64,000 nucleotides of DNA from JAKPCT01 sp029553165 (lineage in GTDB: Bacteria > Bacillota > UBA4882 > UBA8346). The stretch covers positions 1-64,000 of the forward strand of contig DAORZT010000005.1 of the NCBI GenBank assembly GCA_035359995.1, read 5' to 3'. Shown here piece by piece: positions 45,595 to 55,194 of this stretch. Below the pieces are notes generated by a model. It made no database searches, was not told where the DNA came from, and was given only the letters and a program-made list of their open reading frames with translations. How positions within the stretch are numbered: the first letter of the stretch is position 1; the number at the start of each line of letters is the position of its first letter. A program made the position numbers and the translations under genes.

Positions 45595-46617
45595 ATGAAA
45601 CTTTTTCAACCAAAAAGGGTCCTCTTTGAAGAAGAGGCGCTCCAATACCCTCTTGGTCAAAAGATTTATGATTATTATTCAACCACAAATGTTGAGCTTA
45701 AAAATATCGGTTCCCATAACCGGGTTACCGGAATCCCGGGGACCACTCCGCAGGAGAGTTACCATGAAGCTAAATTAACCTTGGTTGTGGGAGTAAAACG
45801 TGACTTACGGCTGGACACCTGCAAACCCTCGGCTGACTATGAATTTTCTCTAGGGACAAGCTGTCCTGGCGGTTGTCAATATTGCTATCTGCAAACTCAT
45901 TTAGGTAAAAAACCTTACATCAGAGTATACGTTAACATTGATGAAATTCTCGAAAAAGTGAAGACGATCGCTGAAACTAATGCTCCTAAAATCACCACAT
46001 TTGAAGCAGCAAGCACTTCGGACCCCTTAGCCGTTGAACATATTACCGGTTCTTTAGGGAAAACGATCCGTTTTTTCAGCAAGCAACCTTTTGCCCGATT
46101 AAGACTGGTAACTAAATTCGCCAATGTCGATTCTCTTTTAAATATCGACCATCGGCAACAGACCAGGTTTCGGTTCAGCTTAAATTCCGCAACGATAATC
46201 AAAATGTTCGAACATAATACTGCCAGTATGGAAGAGCGGATCACCGCCGCTAATAAAATTACCAAAGCCGGATACCCGCTTGGTTTTATAATTGCTCCTC
46301 TCTTTATTTATACCAATTATCAAGCTGATTATGCCCAACTCTTTCGGAAACTGGCCGAAAGCTTACAACCCATACCGCCTGACTTGACATTCGAACTGAT
46401 CACCCACCGTTTTACCACCAAAGCTAAAAATGTTATCTTAGAAAGATTTCCAGCTACTAAATTAGATTTAAACGAACAACAGCGGCGCCGGAAATTTGGT
46501 AAGTATGGATTGGTAAAATATATTTATCAGGAACCGGACTATATCGAGTTAAAAGAGACAATCTTCGAGTTGTTGGAACGGTTTTTCCCCAATTCGAAGG
46601 TCGAATATTTTACATAA
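45595..46617 (+). CDS. splB: Spore photoproduct lyase
   Basis: 340 residues. The radical-SAM cluster motif is CPGGCQYC (Cx3Cx2C) within YEFSLGTSCPGGCQYCYLQ, and the N terminus (KLFQPKRVLFEEEALQYPLGQ) and C-terminal LDLNEQQRRRKFGKYGLVKY are SplB-specific. The enzyme repairs the thymine spore photoproduct during germination, so this organism very likely makes endospores. The ATG at 45595 has TCGGAGG 6 bases ahead; the neighbouring ATG is too close. Confidence 0.96.
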   Translation: MKLFQPKRVLFEEEALQYPLGQKIYDYYSTTNVELKNIGSHNRVTGIPGTTPQESYHEAKLTLVVGVKRDLRLDTCKPSADYEFSLGTSCPGGCQYCYLQTHLGKKPYIRVYVNIDEILEKVKTIAETNAPKITTFEAASTSDPLAVEHITGSLGKTIRFFSKQPFARLRLVTKFANVDSLLNIDHRQQTRFRFSLNSATIIKMFEHNTASMEERITAANKITKAGYPLGFIIAPLFIYTNYQADYAQLFRKLAESLQPIPPDLTFELITHRFTTKAKNVILERFPATKLDLNEQQRRRKFGKYGLVKYIYQEPDYIELKETIFELLERFFPNSKVEYFT

Positions 46618-46647
46618 AAAATCCCGTCAATCTTAGACGGGATTTTT
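46618..46647 (+). terminator. Bidirectional terminator between splB and veg
   Basis: ATCCCGTC/GACGGGAT, 8 bp with a 7-base loop, flanked by A-run and TTTTT. It serves both convergent genes; the T-run overlaps the veg stop. Confidence 0.85.
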
Positions 46648-46921
46648 AACCGGTTGCAATCTCCTTATTGAATCTAATCTGGTTATTGTTTACTGTTAGC
46701 TCAACAGCCTTTGTTAATAAGTCTGCATAACTGTAAGATATTCGGCGTTCAACCTGACGTTCTTGAAAACGGACTACAAAAACTTTAGGGTAGGTTTGTT
46801 CCAAGATGCCCTCTACTTCAAAGACCTTCTTTCTGCCACGATTGGCTTTTATTTTGATAGTCTTTCCTACGAACAAGTCTAAATCTTCACGAATTCGTTC
46901 TAAAGCCCCCAACTCGTTCAT
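46646..46921 (-). CDS. veg: Veg family protein
   Basis: 91 residues. IKIKANRGRKKVFEVEGILEQTYPKVFVVRF and RRISYSYADLLTKAVEL match B. subtilis Veg, involved in biofilm control and spore germination and typically found next to ksgA/rsmA, as here (with one gene between). The ATG at 46921 has GGAAGG about 9 bases ahead; the GTG nine bases upstream is too close to it. Confidence 0.92.
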   Translation of the reverse strand: MNELGALERIREDLDLFVGKTIKIKANRGRKKVFEVEGILEQTYPKVFVVRFQERQVERRISYSYADLLTKAVELTVNNNQIRFNKEIATG

Positions 46922-47023
46922 CCGATTCACCTTCCTTCACATCACATGTTTCAAATTATAGCATACTTGTCCGAAAATGTCAAGCCAATTATTATACAGG
47001 ATTACCTGGGGTTTTGTCAATAA

Positions 47024-47497
47024 TTATTTTGTATATTTATCTGCTACCTTTGACGCCCCATAAGAATCTGGTTTTATTTTGGCATCAAAACCACTTCCGG
47101 TAACCATTCCGACTACTTCGCGGATTATCTCTTTGGTTTTACCCTGTTCTCCAACATCCAAATGAATCTCCACATTTAAATCATCCAATCCCGCCGCAGC
47201 CAAACTCTCGGTTACTGTCGCTGCAACCCTTAGACTCTTTGATGTTTCGTAAAAAATTCTCTGTTTAAGATTGATTTTGGCAGGCTCACGCTCTTTTGAA
47301 TAATAAAAACGACCACCTTTGCCCGCACGCAGGACAATAATGGCCGTAACATAACATACCTCTTCCCTTGAATGATGAGAATCAGTTCCAACAATGATCT
47401 TAAAATGTGAATCCGGACAACTTTGAACAAATTCTGACAAATCAGCAATCACCTGTTCCAAAGTAAGTTGTCCCCGGGTCGGACTGTTAAAAATCAT
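47024..47497 (-). CDS. DUF458 (YkuK) RNase H-like protein
   Basis: 157 residues. IIVGTDSHHSREEVCYVTAIIVLR carries the first acidic residue of an RNase H-like fold, LNVEIHLDVGEQGKTKEIIREVVGMV the second. YkuK-family proteins are common in Firmicutes; their nuclease activity is not proven. GAGGGAATCG precedes the ATG. It follows rsmA by 11 bases. Confidence 0.88.
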   Translation of the reverse strand: MIFNSPTRGQLTLEQVIADLSEFVQSCPDSHFKIIVGTDSHHSREEVCYVTAIIVLRAGKGGRFYYSKEREPAKINLKQRIFYETSKSLRVAATVTESLAAAGLDDLNVEIHLDVGEQGKTKEIIREVVGMVTGSGFDAKIKPDSYGASKVADKYTK

Positions 47498-47508
47498 TAC
47501 GATTCCCT

Positions 47509-48381
47509 CTATGTTCTTCTGGATTTGAGCTCTTTGGCAATTTGCAGAAAAACGTCAAAACCGAGCGTTTCACCCCTGCAAGCCGGATCGACTCCGATCT
47601 GCCGTAAGTAACCCTCCAATTCCGCCCTACTCCCAAAATAACCTTCTAACCCTTTAAATGCATTTAAGACTGTTTTCCGCCGTTGGGCAAATGCTGCTTG
47701 TACCACCATCTGTAAATAGGGATAGATCTCCGGGCTTTCTTTATGGGAATGCGGCGTAATCTTAACAATTGCCGAATCAACCTTTGGCGCCGGAAAAAAT
47801 ACCGAATTAGGGACATTACTGACTAACTCCGAACGCCCAAAATAATTGAGCATTACTGTTAATGACCCATATTCCTTACCGCCTGGTTTCGAGCAGATTC
47901 GTTGCGCTACTTCTTTCTGGACCAAAAACAACATCAGGTCCCAGTTAATTCCCGATTCCAGCAACTTAAAAATAATCGGGGTCGTTATATAGTATGGTAA
48001 ATTAGCAATTACTTTATATTTTGAAAAACGGTTTTTTGCCGAATCAATTAATGCAACTAAGTCAACTTCCATAATATCAGCGTTGACCAGCGTAAAATTG
48101 GTTACCTCACTAAAAGATTCTTTTAAAATCTCGGTTAAACCCCGGTCATACTCAACTGCAACAACATGTCCCGCATTGGCAACCAATCTTGAGGTCAAAG
48201 CCCCCAGACCCGGTCCAATCTCTAATACAAAATCTTCACCAGTCACCTCACCACAACGAACAATTTTGTCCAAAATGTTTTGGTCGACCAGAAAATTTTG
48301 GCCTAAACTTTTTCTTGGCGCAAGGTTTCTCTCGGTTAAAGTTTGTTTAATCGCTTTTATTGAAACAGGTTGAACCGGCAT
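47509..48381 (-). CDS. rsmA: 16S rRNA dimethyladenosine transferase
   Basis: 290 residues. PRKSLGQNFLVD is the RsmA/KsgA start, VLEIGPGLGALT the SAM site, and ANLPYYITTPI the catalytic NLPY motif. It dimethylates A1518 and A1519 of 16S rRNA. The C-terminal domain holds AFAQRRKTVLNAFKG. The Shine-Dalgarno is weak (GGATG). The rsmA-ykuK-veg order resembles other Firmicutes. Confidence 0.96.
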   Translation of the reverse strand: MPVQPVSIKAIKQTLTERNLAPRKSLGQNFLVDQNILDKIVRCGEVTGEDFVLEIGPGLGALTSRLVANAGHVVAVEYDRGLTEILKESFSEVTNFTLVNADIMEVDLVALIDSAKNRFSKYKVIANLPYYITTPIIFKLLESGINWDLMLFLVQKEVAQRICSKPGGKEYGSLTVMLNYFGRSELVSNVPNSVFFPAPKVDSAIVKITPHSHKESPEIYPYLQMVVQAAFAQRRKTVLNAFKGLEGYFGSRAELEGYLRQIGVDPACRGETLGFDVFLQIAKELKSRRT

Positions 48382-48443
48382 CCAGTCACATCCGTAAATT
48401 TTTTTTGGAAGTTTGCAATTATAAAATCAAAAACCTAAAACAA

Positions 48444-49376
48444 TTAAGACTTACGACGATCTCTTATAAAATGGCTGCCCTGAATTGTTTTACCAAACCG
48501 TAACAGTTCACTGCCGATCGCTTCAGCCTCAAACCAGTTATTGATTACCCGGTGTTGGTTGCTGACGATCCCGAAATCCAAAGTCATGAACGGATACTGT
48601 TCCAGCATTCCGCGGCGATTATTGATCACCAGCCCATGACGCTTACGATCTTCTTCTTCATAATACTCCAATATCTCCATATCGAAACGATTGATGGTTT
48701 CGCGACAAAATTCCTCAGCATATCCCGCCTTCATTAAAACACAGAAATCATCGCCTCCGAAATGATACAGTTCTCCGTCGGCATCGCGAAACTTGTCCAA
48801 TTCTTCCTGTAAAAGTTTTGCTAAATAACTAATAACACTATTACCTTTTCCATATCCGTAAATTTTATTATAAATTTTAAAATCTTTCAAATCACAAAAA
48901 GCTAAATCAAATGATGCTTTGTCTGCAATTAACTGATCAACTTTCTCCACTAAATGGGTCTTTCCGGGAAGTAATGTATGGGGATTAATCTGCTTTAACA
49001 AACGGTATTTAGTAATATTTTGATTAACTTTGCTCAACAGGTTTTTAGGGGTAAAAGGTTTGACCAAAAAATCGTCCACTTTGATCCCGGTTGCTTTAAA
49101 CTGGGCTTCATCAAATGTTTGATCAATCATTAAGACGATCGGTTTTGATTTAAACTCCGTTTTTTGATTCAACTCATAACAGATTTCATAACCGGACTTC
49201 CCCGGTAACTCAGCACTGATTAAAAACAAGTCCGGTTGACTACTAGATGCCTTTTCCAGCACTGAAGTACCATCACGCAGCGTTATAACCAGGTAGCCCG
49301 CGTTTGACAGCTTAATAGTTGCTAACTCTATAACTTTTGGATCGGCTTCCGCAATTAGGATTTTTTCTCCTTCCAT
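48444..49376 (-). CDS. Pseudo-receiver/degenerate GGDEF protein
   Basis: 310 residues. A receiver domain (1-120) has Ser54 where the phospho-acceptor Asp should be (DLFLISAELPGKSGYEI), but keeps Lys106. The second domain is GGDEF-like (FCDLKDFKIYNKIYGYGKGNS) with GGDDF at 207-211 instead of GGDEF. Both active sites are altered, so it may sense or bind rather than sign or synthesise c-di-GMP. The ATG at 49376 has GGAGTGG ahead. Confidence 0.82.
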   Translation of the reverse strand: MEGEKILIAEADPKVIELATIKLSNAGYLVITLRDGTSVLEKASSSQPDLFLISAELPGKSGYEICYELNQKTEFKSKPIVLMIDQTFDEAQFKATGIKVDDFLVKPFTPKNLLSKVNQNITKYRLLKQINPHTLLPGKTHLVEKVDQLIADKASFDLAFCDLKDFKIYNKIYGYGKGNSVISYLAKLLQEELDKFRDADGELYHFGGDDFCVLMKAGYAEEFCRETINRFDMEILEYYEEEDRKRHGLVINNRRGMLEQYPFMTLDFGIVSNQHRVINNWFEAEAIGSELLRFGKTIQGSHFIRDRRKS

Positions 49377-49498
49377 TAGAACCACTCCATTTATTTTTAA
49401 TATTAATATTTTCGACAAATATTACCGCTTTCCTCCAAAAATATAAGGGCTACCTCCAATAATATAAAAATTGATCACACCAACTGTAACCGGATAAG

Positions 49499-50854
49499 TT
49501 ATAAATTTAAAAGGGCTCCTTTTAATTCTTCCTTCGTGATTTTACCAAGCATATATTCTTTAATCACTTTTGACATTGAGCTTTGATGTGTGCCGGTCTC
49601 CAGCTGGATTAAGGTTGAACGCTTTAATAGTTGATGCATGTTTTTCAAATCAGAATTAACTTCACCTACTTCAGCAACTGCCGGAATGAAACTCAATTGT
49701 TCGATCAGGCTATTATTCCGGTAACTACTGATAAACTGTCCTAATTTGACCGCAGCTAAAAGATGGTCGTCTCCTTTAGTTTTACGATTGCGATAAACAC
49801 TGACCGCTCCATGTTCAACCAGTTGCCGTTCACGATCGTTTACTATTTTCGGCGCCGGTAACAGAACCGGACTCCAGTTTTGATTACGGTTTGACAGCTC
49901 CTGTTTGATAAAATTATATAAAAACGGCCTGATCCCCGCCAATACTGCTGTTTTTCCGGTTAAAAAATCGCCTAACATATGCGAATCATAATATTTGGAA
50001 AATTTTGTCGCTTTTAATTGTTCCAATCTTGTAACCAAAACTTCAACCTGATCCTCTACCAATTCGTCTCCTGCCGTTCTTATAAAATCAGAATTACGGC
50101 GTCCACGAATAAATTGAATTCCCGTTGAATCTGCAAGATCGCCGGACTGCCATGCATTCATCTCCGTCAATATGTAATTAAGTAACCCCCTGGAACCAAG
50201 ATATCCGCCAAATAAGTAGTTTTCTGAACCCAATTTCGCATTAATTTGAAGAAAATCTTCCCACTCCCATCCCTCATTTTGGATCTTTTCAATTGAAAGA
50301 CCGGCCGCTTCTAATAGTTTGCGATTTCCTACCCAGTAATTCGGTAAAATCCACCGCGGAAAGCTTCCTACAATTTCACCCACCGCCACACTCTGCAATA
50401 ACTTGGGGTGATAGAGCCTAAGTTCTTCCGGAGTTAAATAAGGGCCTACCGGAATTTGCTGCCGGTAATCGAATGGAGGGATTGTAAAAGACGAACAATA
50501 GACGTCCGGTGCCTCATTGCGTTTTAAAGCCTCTTCCAATAAATTAGGAGCCGTTATCGGATCAATCAGTCTCAATTTAACCTTGATATTGGGGTAATGG
50601 CTTTGAAATTCAGCTATTAGACCCTCCAGATAATCTTGGTAGTTCTGTCCATTTAAAGCGAGTGACCAATCATAATCCCACAACTCCAGCAAATACTGTT
50701 TTTGGGGATCGAGTTTAACCTGAGTATTTAAGCGAAGATAACGATCACCAATTTTAATCCGGGTCCGCCTTTCGTTATATACCATGATTGCACTTATCAC
50801 AAACAAGAGGACAAAGATTACCAGTAAGATAGTTCTGCGCCTGATTATCAGCAT
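49499..50854 (-). CDS. Membrane-anchored solute-binding-protein-like protein
   Basis: 451 residues. An N-terminal membrane helix (RTILLVIFVLLFVISAIMV) that looks uncleaved is followed by a family 1 binding-protein fold (LELWDYDWS; FQSHYPNIKVKLRLIDP; RNEAPDVYCSS; GKTAVLAGIRPFL). There is no permease gene beside it. It may be a sensor or accessory binding protein. It precedes the pseudo-receiver gene at 48444 on the same strand. Confidence 0.82.
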   Translation of the reverse strand: MLIIRRRTILLVIFVLLFVISAIMVYNERRTRIKIGDRYLRLNTQVKLDPQKQYLLELWDYDWSLALNGQNYQDYLEGLIAEFQSHYPNIKVKLRLIDPITAPNLLEEALKRNEAPDVYCSSFTIPPFDYRQQIPVGPYLTPEELRLYHPKLLQSVAVGEIVGSFPRWILPNYWVGNRKLLEAAGLSIEKIQNEGWEWEDFLQINAKLGSENYLFGGYLGSRGLLNYILTEMNAWQSGDLADSTGIQFIRGRRNSDFIRTAGDELVEDQVEVLVTRLEQLKATKFSKYYDSHMLGDFLTGKTAVLAGIRPFLYNFIKQELSNRNQNWSPVLLPAPKIVNDRERQLVEHGAVSVYRNRKTKGDDHLLAAVKLGQFISSYRNNSLIEQLSFIPAVAEVGEVNSDLKNMHQLLKRSTLIQLETGTHQSSMSKVIKEYMLGKITKEELKGALLNL

Positions 50855-50883
50855 CCGGGATCCTACCTTTCTTCAAAAGCAGT

Positions 50884-51636
50884 TTATCGCACTTTAATCA
50901 AATACTGTTCATTTAGTCCAATTATTCCTGAAGGCTCCAGTCCATAAAATTGTTGCAATTTAAGCACCGCTTCCTCCATCCCCGGCCCAAAACGGGCATC
51001 TGCCGGTCCGGGATCAAAACCTGCTTTACGAAGCGCAAATTGTAGTATTAAAACATCTTTACCCACTTGCTTCCGTTTAACTTCTTGAGGAATTGTCACC
51101 CGGGGCAAATCGCCGACAATATGCACCGGAGTACCTACCTTTACCAAACTATACAGCTCCAAAACATTATGGTTAAACATCCTAATGCAGCCGTGACTAC
51201 TGGCATGGCCAATCGACCCCGGTTTATTAGTACCATGAATTCCATAGATTCCCCACGGCACATTTAAACCCATCCACCGTACTCCAAAACCGCCACCCCA
51301 GTTACCCCCCTTATTAATAATCTTCCATTCACCGATTGGACTTGGGGTTTTAGGAGTTCCAATCGCAACCGGATATTTCTTGATCGGTTGACCATCCCGG
51401 TAAAGTGTTAAGGAAAGCCGCCGGGTGTCAATGATGATCAGATCGCCGTTGACCTTTGGAACCTGCGATGTTTCGAGTGCCGCTTTTTCAAAGATTACAT
51501 AGTCCTCAGCATCTTCACAGACAACTTTTAATTCTTGTTCACTGTCGGAATCAATTGAAAAACTAAGCGTCCCACCAAACAACACTGATAGAAATATCAA
51601 AGCCAAACATAATATTAGCTTCATTCCCTGTTTCAA
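50884..51636 (-). CDS. L,D-transpeptidase (YkuD) with peptidoglycan-binding domain
   Basis: 250 residues. A signal peptide is followed by a YkuD catalytic domain (GDLIIIDTRRLSLTLYRDGQPIKKYPVAIGTP; the active site IYGIHGTNKP and ASSHGCIRM with the Cys) and a C-terminal PG_binding_1 domain (ILQFALRKAGFDPGPADARFGPGMEEAVLKLQQFYGLEPSG). It forms 3-3 peptide cross-links or anchors proteins to peptidoglycan, outside the cytoplasmic membrane. TTG start with GGAGG 7 bases ahead. Confidence 0.93.
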   Translation of the reverse strand: MKQGMKLILCLALIFLSVLFGGTLSFSIDSDSEQELKVVCEDAEDYVIFEKAALETSQVPKVNGDLIIIDTRRLSLTLYRDGQPIKKYPVAIGTPKTPSPIGEWKIINKGGNWGGGFGVRWMGLNVPWGIYGIHGTNKPGSIGHASSHGCIRMFNHNVLELYSLVKVGTPVHIVGDLPRVTIPQEVKRKQVGKDVLILQFALRKAGFDPGPADARFGPGMEEAVLKLQQFYGLEPSGIIGLNEQYLIKVR

Positions 51637-51820
51637 ACAGAAACCTCCCCAGCACTTACTCTAAACACAGTTGCTATGTATCTCTCTCTTACTTAGCATA
51701 TTTTTATGTTGGTCCAAAAAGGTTTATGATTCATTAGTTAACGTTTGAGTTGTAGTCTCATAGCCCCTTGGATGGAGCCTCTTGTATCAAACAATTAATC
51801 CGCTGCTAAACAGTAAAACA

Positions 51821-51863
51821 AAAAAGAGGTGTTACAATTACCAAAATTGCAACAACCTCTTTT
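51821..51863 (-). terminator. Terminator of phoU
   Basis: On the minus strand AAAAGAGGT and CCTCTTTT enclose a second stem (TGTTGCAATT/AATTGTAACA), followed by TTGTTTT. The phoU stop is 24 bases before it. Confidence 0.8.
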
Positions 51864-51887
51864 AAACAGTTTAAATTAATTATAATT

Positions 51888-52547
51888 CTAATATTTAACT
51901 CTTTTACCGGTTAAAATATAGATCGTCTCTTCACCGATATTAGTCGCATGGTCGGCAGTACGTTCCAGCCACTCAGCCACTAATAAAAATCTTGACGCCT
52001 GGTAGACAATCTGGGGTGAGATATCATTTTTTCCTAATATTTTAATCAGTTCATCACAAATCTCATCATAAAGATTGTCTGCTTCTTCATCCTTACGGCA
52101 AACTGCCTCTGCCAGATCCGGATCTTTATCTACAAAAGCTTTTAAAACCGTTGAGATCATATTCATGGCGACCGATGCCAATTGCGGAATATGAACCAAC
52201 GGTTTTACATATTTATCATTCTTCAATTCTAAAACAACTTCGGCGATATTAGTCGCGTAATCACCAATCCGTTCCAAATCATTAACAATCTTTACTATTG
52301 CAAAGTCACGTCGCAGATCAAATCCGACTTGTGGTTGTTGCGATACCACTCTTTCAATCTCTTCCTCAATTACAATTTGAAGATTGTCGATCAGATCATC
52401 CCGTTCAATTACAACCCTTGCTAATTCTGTGTCCTGATCCCGTAAAGCTTTAATTGCATTTCGCATGGTTTCTTCTACTAACGTCCCCATTCGCAACAAA
52501 TCTTGCTGGATCATGCTTGTCGTTTTAGCAACTGAGTTTTCAATCAT
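51888..52547 (-). CDS. phoU: Phosphate-uptake regulator PhoU
   Basis: 219 residues of two three-helix repeats with the metal-binding motifs of PhoU: RRDFAIVKIVNDLERIGDYATNIAE and SRFLLVAEWLERTADHATNIGEE. It links the Pst phosphate importer to the PhoR kinase. No pst genes lie in the window. The ATG at 52547 has GGGGAGTGG ahead; the longer frame is not needed. Confidence 0.94.
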   Translation of the reverse strand: MIENSVAKTTSMIQQDLLRMGTLVEETMRNAIKALRDQDTELARVVIERDDLIDNLQIVIEEEIERVVSQQPQVGFDLRRDFAIVKIVNDLERIGDYATNIAEVVLELKNDKYVKPLVHIPQLASVAMNMISTVLKAFVDKDPDLAEAVCRKDEEADNLYDEICDELIKILGKNDISPQIVYQASRFLLVAEWLERTADHATNIGEETIYILTGKRVKY

Positions 52548-52736
52548 CCTTACCACTCCCCTTATGTATTTCTTAATTAAAACACACCCGCGGTAATTAT
52601 TTGAACTCGAACAAACGATGCCGTGACTTCTTTTACTCTCTGATAACAGCCCCATTCTGTTAAATTATATTATTATAATAATTTCTCCTATCACCGCCCG
52701 ATTCCTACTTTTTGAAAAAATATTTTTTATTTATAT

Positions 52737-53186
52737 TCAGATTGGCCCTTTCCACATGATAATTGCATCTTCATTATTATCAAGGTAATACTTCCGTCTG
52801 ATTCCCATATGAACAAACCCTACTTTTTGATAAAGACTCTGGGCCGGAATATTTGACCGCCGCACCTCCAGCGTCAGGTGTTTAACCCCCTGTTCTTTAC
52901 AAACTTGAGTTAAACAATCGATCAACTTCTCTCCAATCCCAAAACGGCGATACTGTGGATGTGTTGCCAGATTGGTAATATGTCCCTCATCAAAAATAAT
53001 CCAGACTCCAATATACCCAACCACTTTTCCCGAGTAATCTTTGGCAACCAAATATATCGCTCTTTCATTCTCAAACAATTCATGTAAAAAAGAGTTTCTT
53101 GACCATGGAGCCGGAAACGACTGCTCTTCAATCTCAATTACTGCTTCCAAATCTTCAATGGTCATTCGCTCCACGGTTACCTGCAT
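52737..53186 (-). CDS. rimI: Ribosomal-protein S18-alanine N-acetyltransferase
   Basis: 149 residues, a GNAT fold with IEIEEQSFPAPWSRNSF, ATHPQYRRFGIGEKLI (acetyl-CoA loop) and LEVRRSNIPAQSLYQKVGF. It overlaps the tsaB stop by 32 bases; tsaE-tsaB-rimI is the standard order. AGGAG is 8 bases ahead of the ATG. Confidence 0.92.
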   Translation of the reverse strand: MQVTVERMTIEDLEAVIEIEEQSFPAPWSRNSFLHELFENERAIYLVAKDYSGKVVGYIGVWIIFDEGHITNLATHPQYRRFGIGEKLIDCLTQVCKEQGVKHLTLEVRRSNIPAQSLYQKVGFVHMGIRRKYYLDNNEDAIIMWKGPI

Positions 53187-53868
53187 TTAATCTCTCCTCT
53201 AACCGGACCTCTGCCTCAACCCTTCGAAGATATGAAGGAGTCAAGACACGATCCCCTTCCTGATAATGCGGATTCTGATAGATAATTTGTATTGCCAATA
53301 CTGCCGAAGGACGACCTCCGTACACTGGAGCAATGGCAAAATTGGGATATTCATTCCAGATCTGTTGATAGTTTTTACCTGCATCACCACAGATGATTAC
53401 CCGGTCATAAGCCCGGCATTGTTCCGCAAATTGACGCACCGTCATCGCTGCCGGCACGATCACCTCGATCAATCCCTCCGCGGTAGATTCATACAACGCG
53501 GCATAAACTTCTTCCCGCCGGGCATCAATTGCAACCGCGATCCATTTTGAACTGTTACGATAATTTTCGGCAATTATCCTTAATGTGTTTATCCCTTTTA
53601 TCGGCACATTTAAACTTGTTGCCAACCCCTGGGCTGTTGCCATCCCTACTCTGACTCCGGTATATGAACCCGGTCCGGTCCCAACAACAATCAGCTCAAT
53701 ATCTTTAATATCCTTACCAACTTTCTGCAATAGTTGGTTTAAAGTTGCCAGCAGATATTCGCCACCGCCTTTAGCAATCTTGATTGTAACTTCAAAAATG
53801 ATATCATCATTATCACAGAGAGCCATGGTCCCCCAAGGTGTTGCCGTCTCGATCCCTAATATCAGCAT
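53155..53868 (-). CDS. tsaB: tRNA t6A synthesis subunit TsaB
   Basis: 237 residues of the ASKHA fold: ILGIETATPWGTMALCDND, VVGTGPGSYTGVRVGMATAQGLATSLNVP. TsaB dimerises with TsaD for N6-threonylcarbamoylation of A37 in ANN-decoding tRNAs. It is encoded between tsaE and rimI, with tsaD about 10 kb away. Confidence 0.95.
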   Translation of the reverse strand: MLILGIETATPWGTMALCDNDDIIFEVTIKIAKGGGEYLLATLNQLLQKVGKDIKDIELIVVGTGPGSYTGVRVGMATAQGLATSLNVPIKGINTLRIIAENYRNSSKWIAVAIDARREEVYAALYESTAEGLIEVIVPAAMTVRQFAEQCRAYDRVIICGDAGKNYQQIWNEYPNFAIAPVYGGRPSAVLAIQIIYQNPHYQEGDRVLTPSYLRRVEAEVRLEERLNAGNRGANDH

Positions 53869-53919
53869 AAAAAAACTCCCAGTCTGTTTTGATAGTAATT
53901 CCAGTTCAACTTGTCCATT

Positions 53920-54372
53920 CTAAATAGCAATTTCAGCCACTAACTTCTGGTATCTTGCGCCCCTTGGAATTAAGATCACCTGTCGTGAACCTGATTCCAA
54001 CAGCTCAATTTTGACCTCTAAATAATCGGTCTGCAATTTATCAAGCAACATCTTTCCCCATTCAACAATCGTAATCCCTTCTTCAATCAACTCATCAGGT
54101 TCAATGATGTCAAGCTCAAACAAACTCCGTAACCGGTAAAGGTCCAAATGATTGAGTGTATACTCTCCGATATAGGTCTTCTTCAATTGAAAAGTCGGAC
54201 TGGTTACAACCTCATCAATCCCCAGACCTTGCGCAATTCCTTTAGTAAGTGTTGTTTTACCAGCTCCCAAATCGCCAAAGAGAAACAACAGATCACCAGG
54301 GAGCAAATTGGCTCCCAGTTTTTTACCCAGATCAATCATCGCTGTTTCAGAATCTACAATTATCGTTTTCAT
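53920..54372 (-). CDS. tsaE: tRNA t6A synthesis ATPase TsaE
   Basis: 150 residues. The Walker A is LFGDLGAGKTTLTKG and the Walker-B-like region LNHLDLYRL; VTSPTFQLKK is the TsaE switch. It cycles the TsaBD complex. Confidence 0.95.
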   Translation of the reverse strand: MKTIIVDSETAMIDLGKKLGANLLPGDLLFLFGDLGAGKTTLTKGIAQGLGIDEVVTSPTFQLKKTYIGEYTLNHLDLYRLRSLFELDIIEPDELIEEGITIVEWGKMLLDKLQTDYLEVKIELLESGSRQVILIPRGARYQKLVAEIAI

Positions 54373-54474
54373 CTTTTTTTCCTTTAATTTAATACTTTCC
54401 CAGCTTATATTTGATCTAAGCTTAGCACAGCATAAATTGGTTGGTCAAGTCCGGCGCTTCCATCTCTAACCCCA

Positions 54475-55194
54475 TTAATAACTCTCCCTCTTTATTAACG
54501 CTTGTTGGAGAAACACCCTAAAGAGTTCTGACATAGCGTAGCTGGTTGTCAAGCGTTCAGGATGCCATTGGACTCCTACAACCCAAGGTTCACCTTCCAA
54601 TTCGATCGCTTCGACAACTCCGTCAGTACTATGACCACTTACAATCAAACCCTGACCCAATTTCTTAACCGCCTGATGATGATGGCTATTAACAATTCGC
54701 GTTTTCCCTAAAATTTTTGCAATTTTAGTTCCTTCTTTAAAATTCACTTGATGAAAAAGATCTTTCTTTAGATACTTCGATTGATGAGAGCCTACTTTGG
54801 AAATCATCAAACTAAGATCTTGATATAAAGTACCCCCCAATCCTACATTCAGAATTTGCATTCCACGACAGATTGCCAAAATTGGTTTTTTCTCCTTTAA
54901 AAAATACCGAAACAGAGCGATCTCAAACCGATCCTGCTCCGGATCAACGTTGGTTAATCTGTGGGACTTGATCCGCTGCTCTTGATACAGTGCAGGATCA
55001 ATATCCCCACCACCTGACAGTAATAAACCGTCGAGCTGAATGCTATATTGCTCTAACAGCGACTTTTCATCCATTCTTGGTATTAAAACCGGCAGACCAC
55101 CGTTTTTGACGATCGCCAAACTGTAATCTTGTTTCAAAGTTATTATCTTTTGCTGCTGATTGAAGCTACAACTGATCCCGATAACCGGCTTCAT
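54475..55194 (-). CDS. Class I glutamine amidotransferase-like hydrolase (PuuD type)
   Basis: 239 residues. The catalytic triad is seen in PILAICRGMQILNVGLGG (Cys), and VQWHPERLT (His and Glu). LLLSGGGDIDPALYQE is typical of gamma-glutamyl-GABA hydrolases (peptidase C26). Such enzymes degrade putrescine intermediates or other gamma-glutamyl compounds. AGGAGGG precedes the ATG. Substrate not assigned. Confidence 0.9.
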   Translation of the reverse strand: MKPVIGISCSFNQQQKIITLKQDYSLAIVKNGGLPVLIPRMDEKSLLEQYSIQLDGLLLSGGGDIDPALYQEQRIKSHRLTNVDPEQDRFEIALFRYFLKEKKPILAICRGMQILNVGLGGTLYQDLSLMISKVGSHQSKYLKKDLFHQVNFKEGTKIAKILGKTRIVNSHHHQAVKKLGQGLIVSGHSTDGVVEAIELEGEPWVVGVQWHPERLTTSYAMSELFRVFLQQALIKRESY

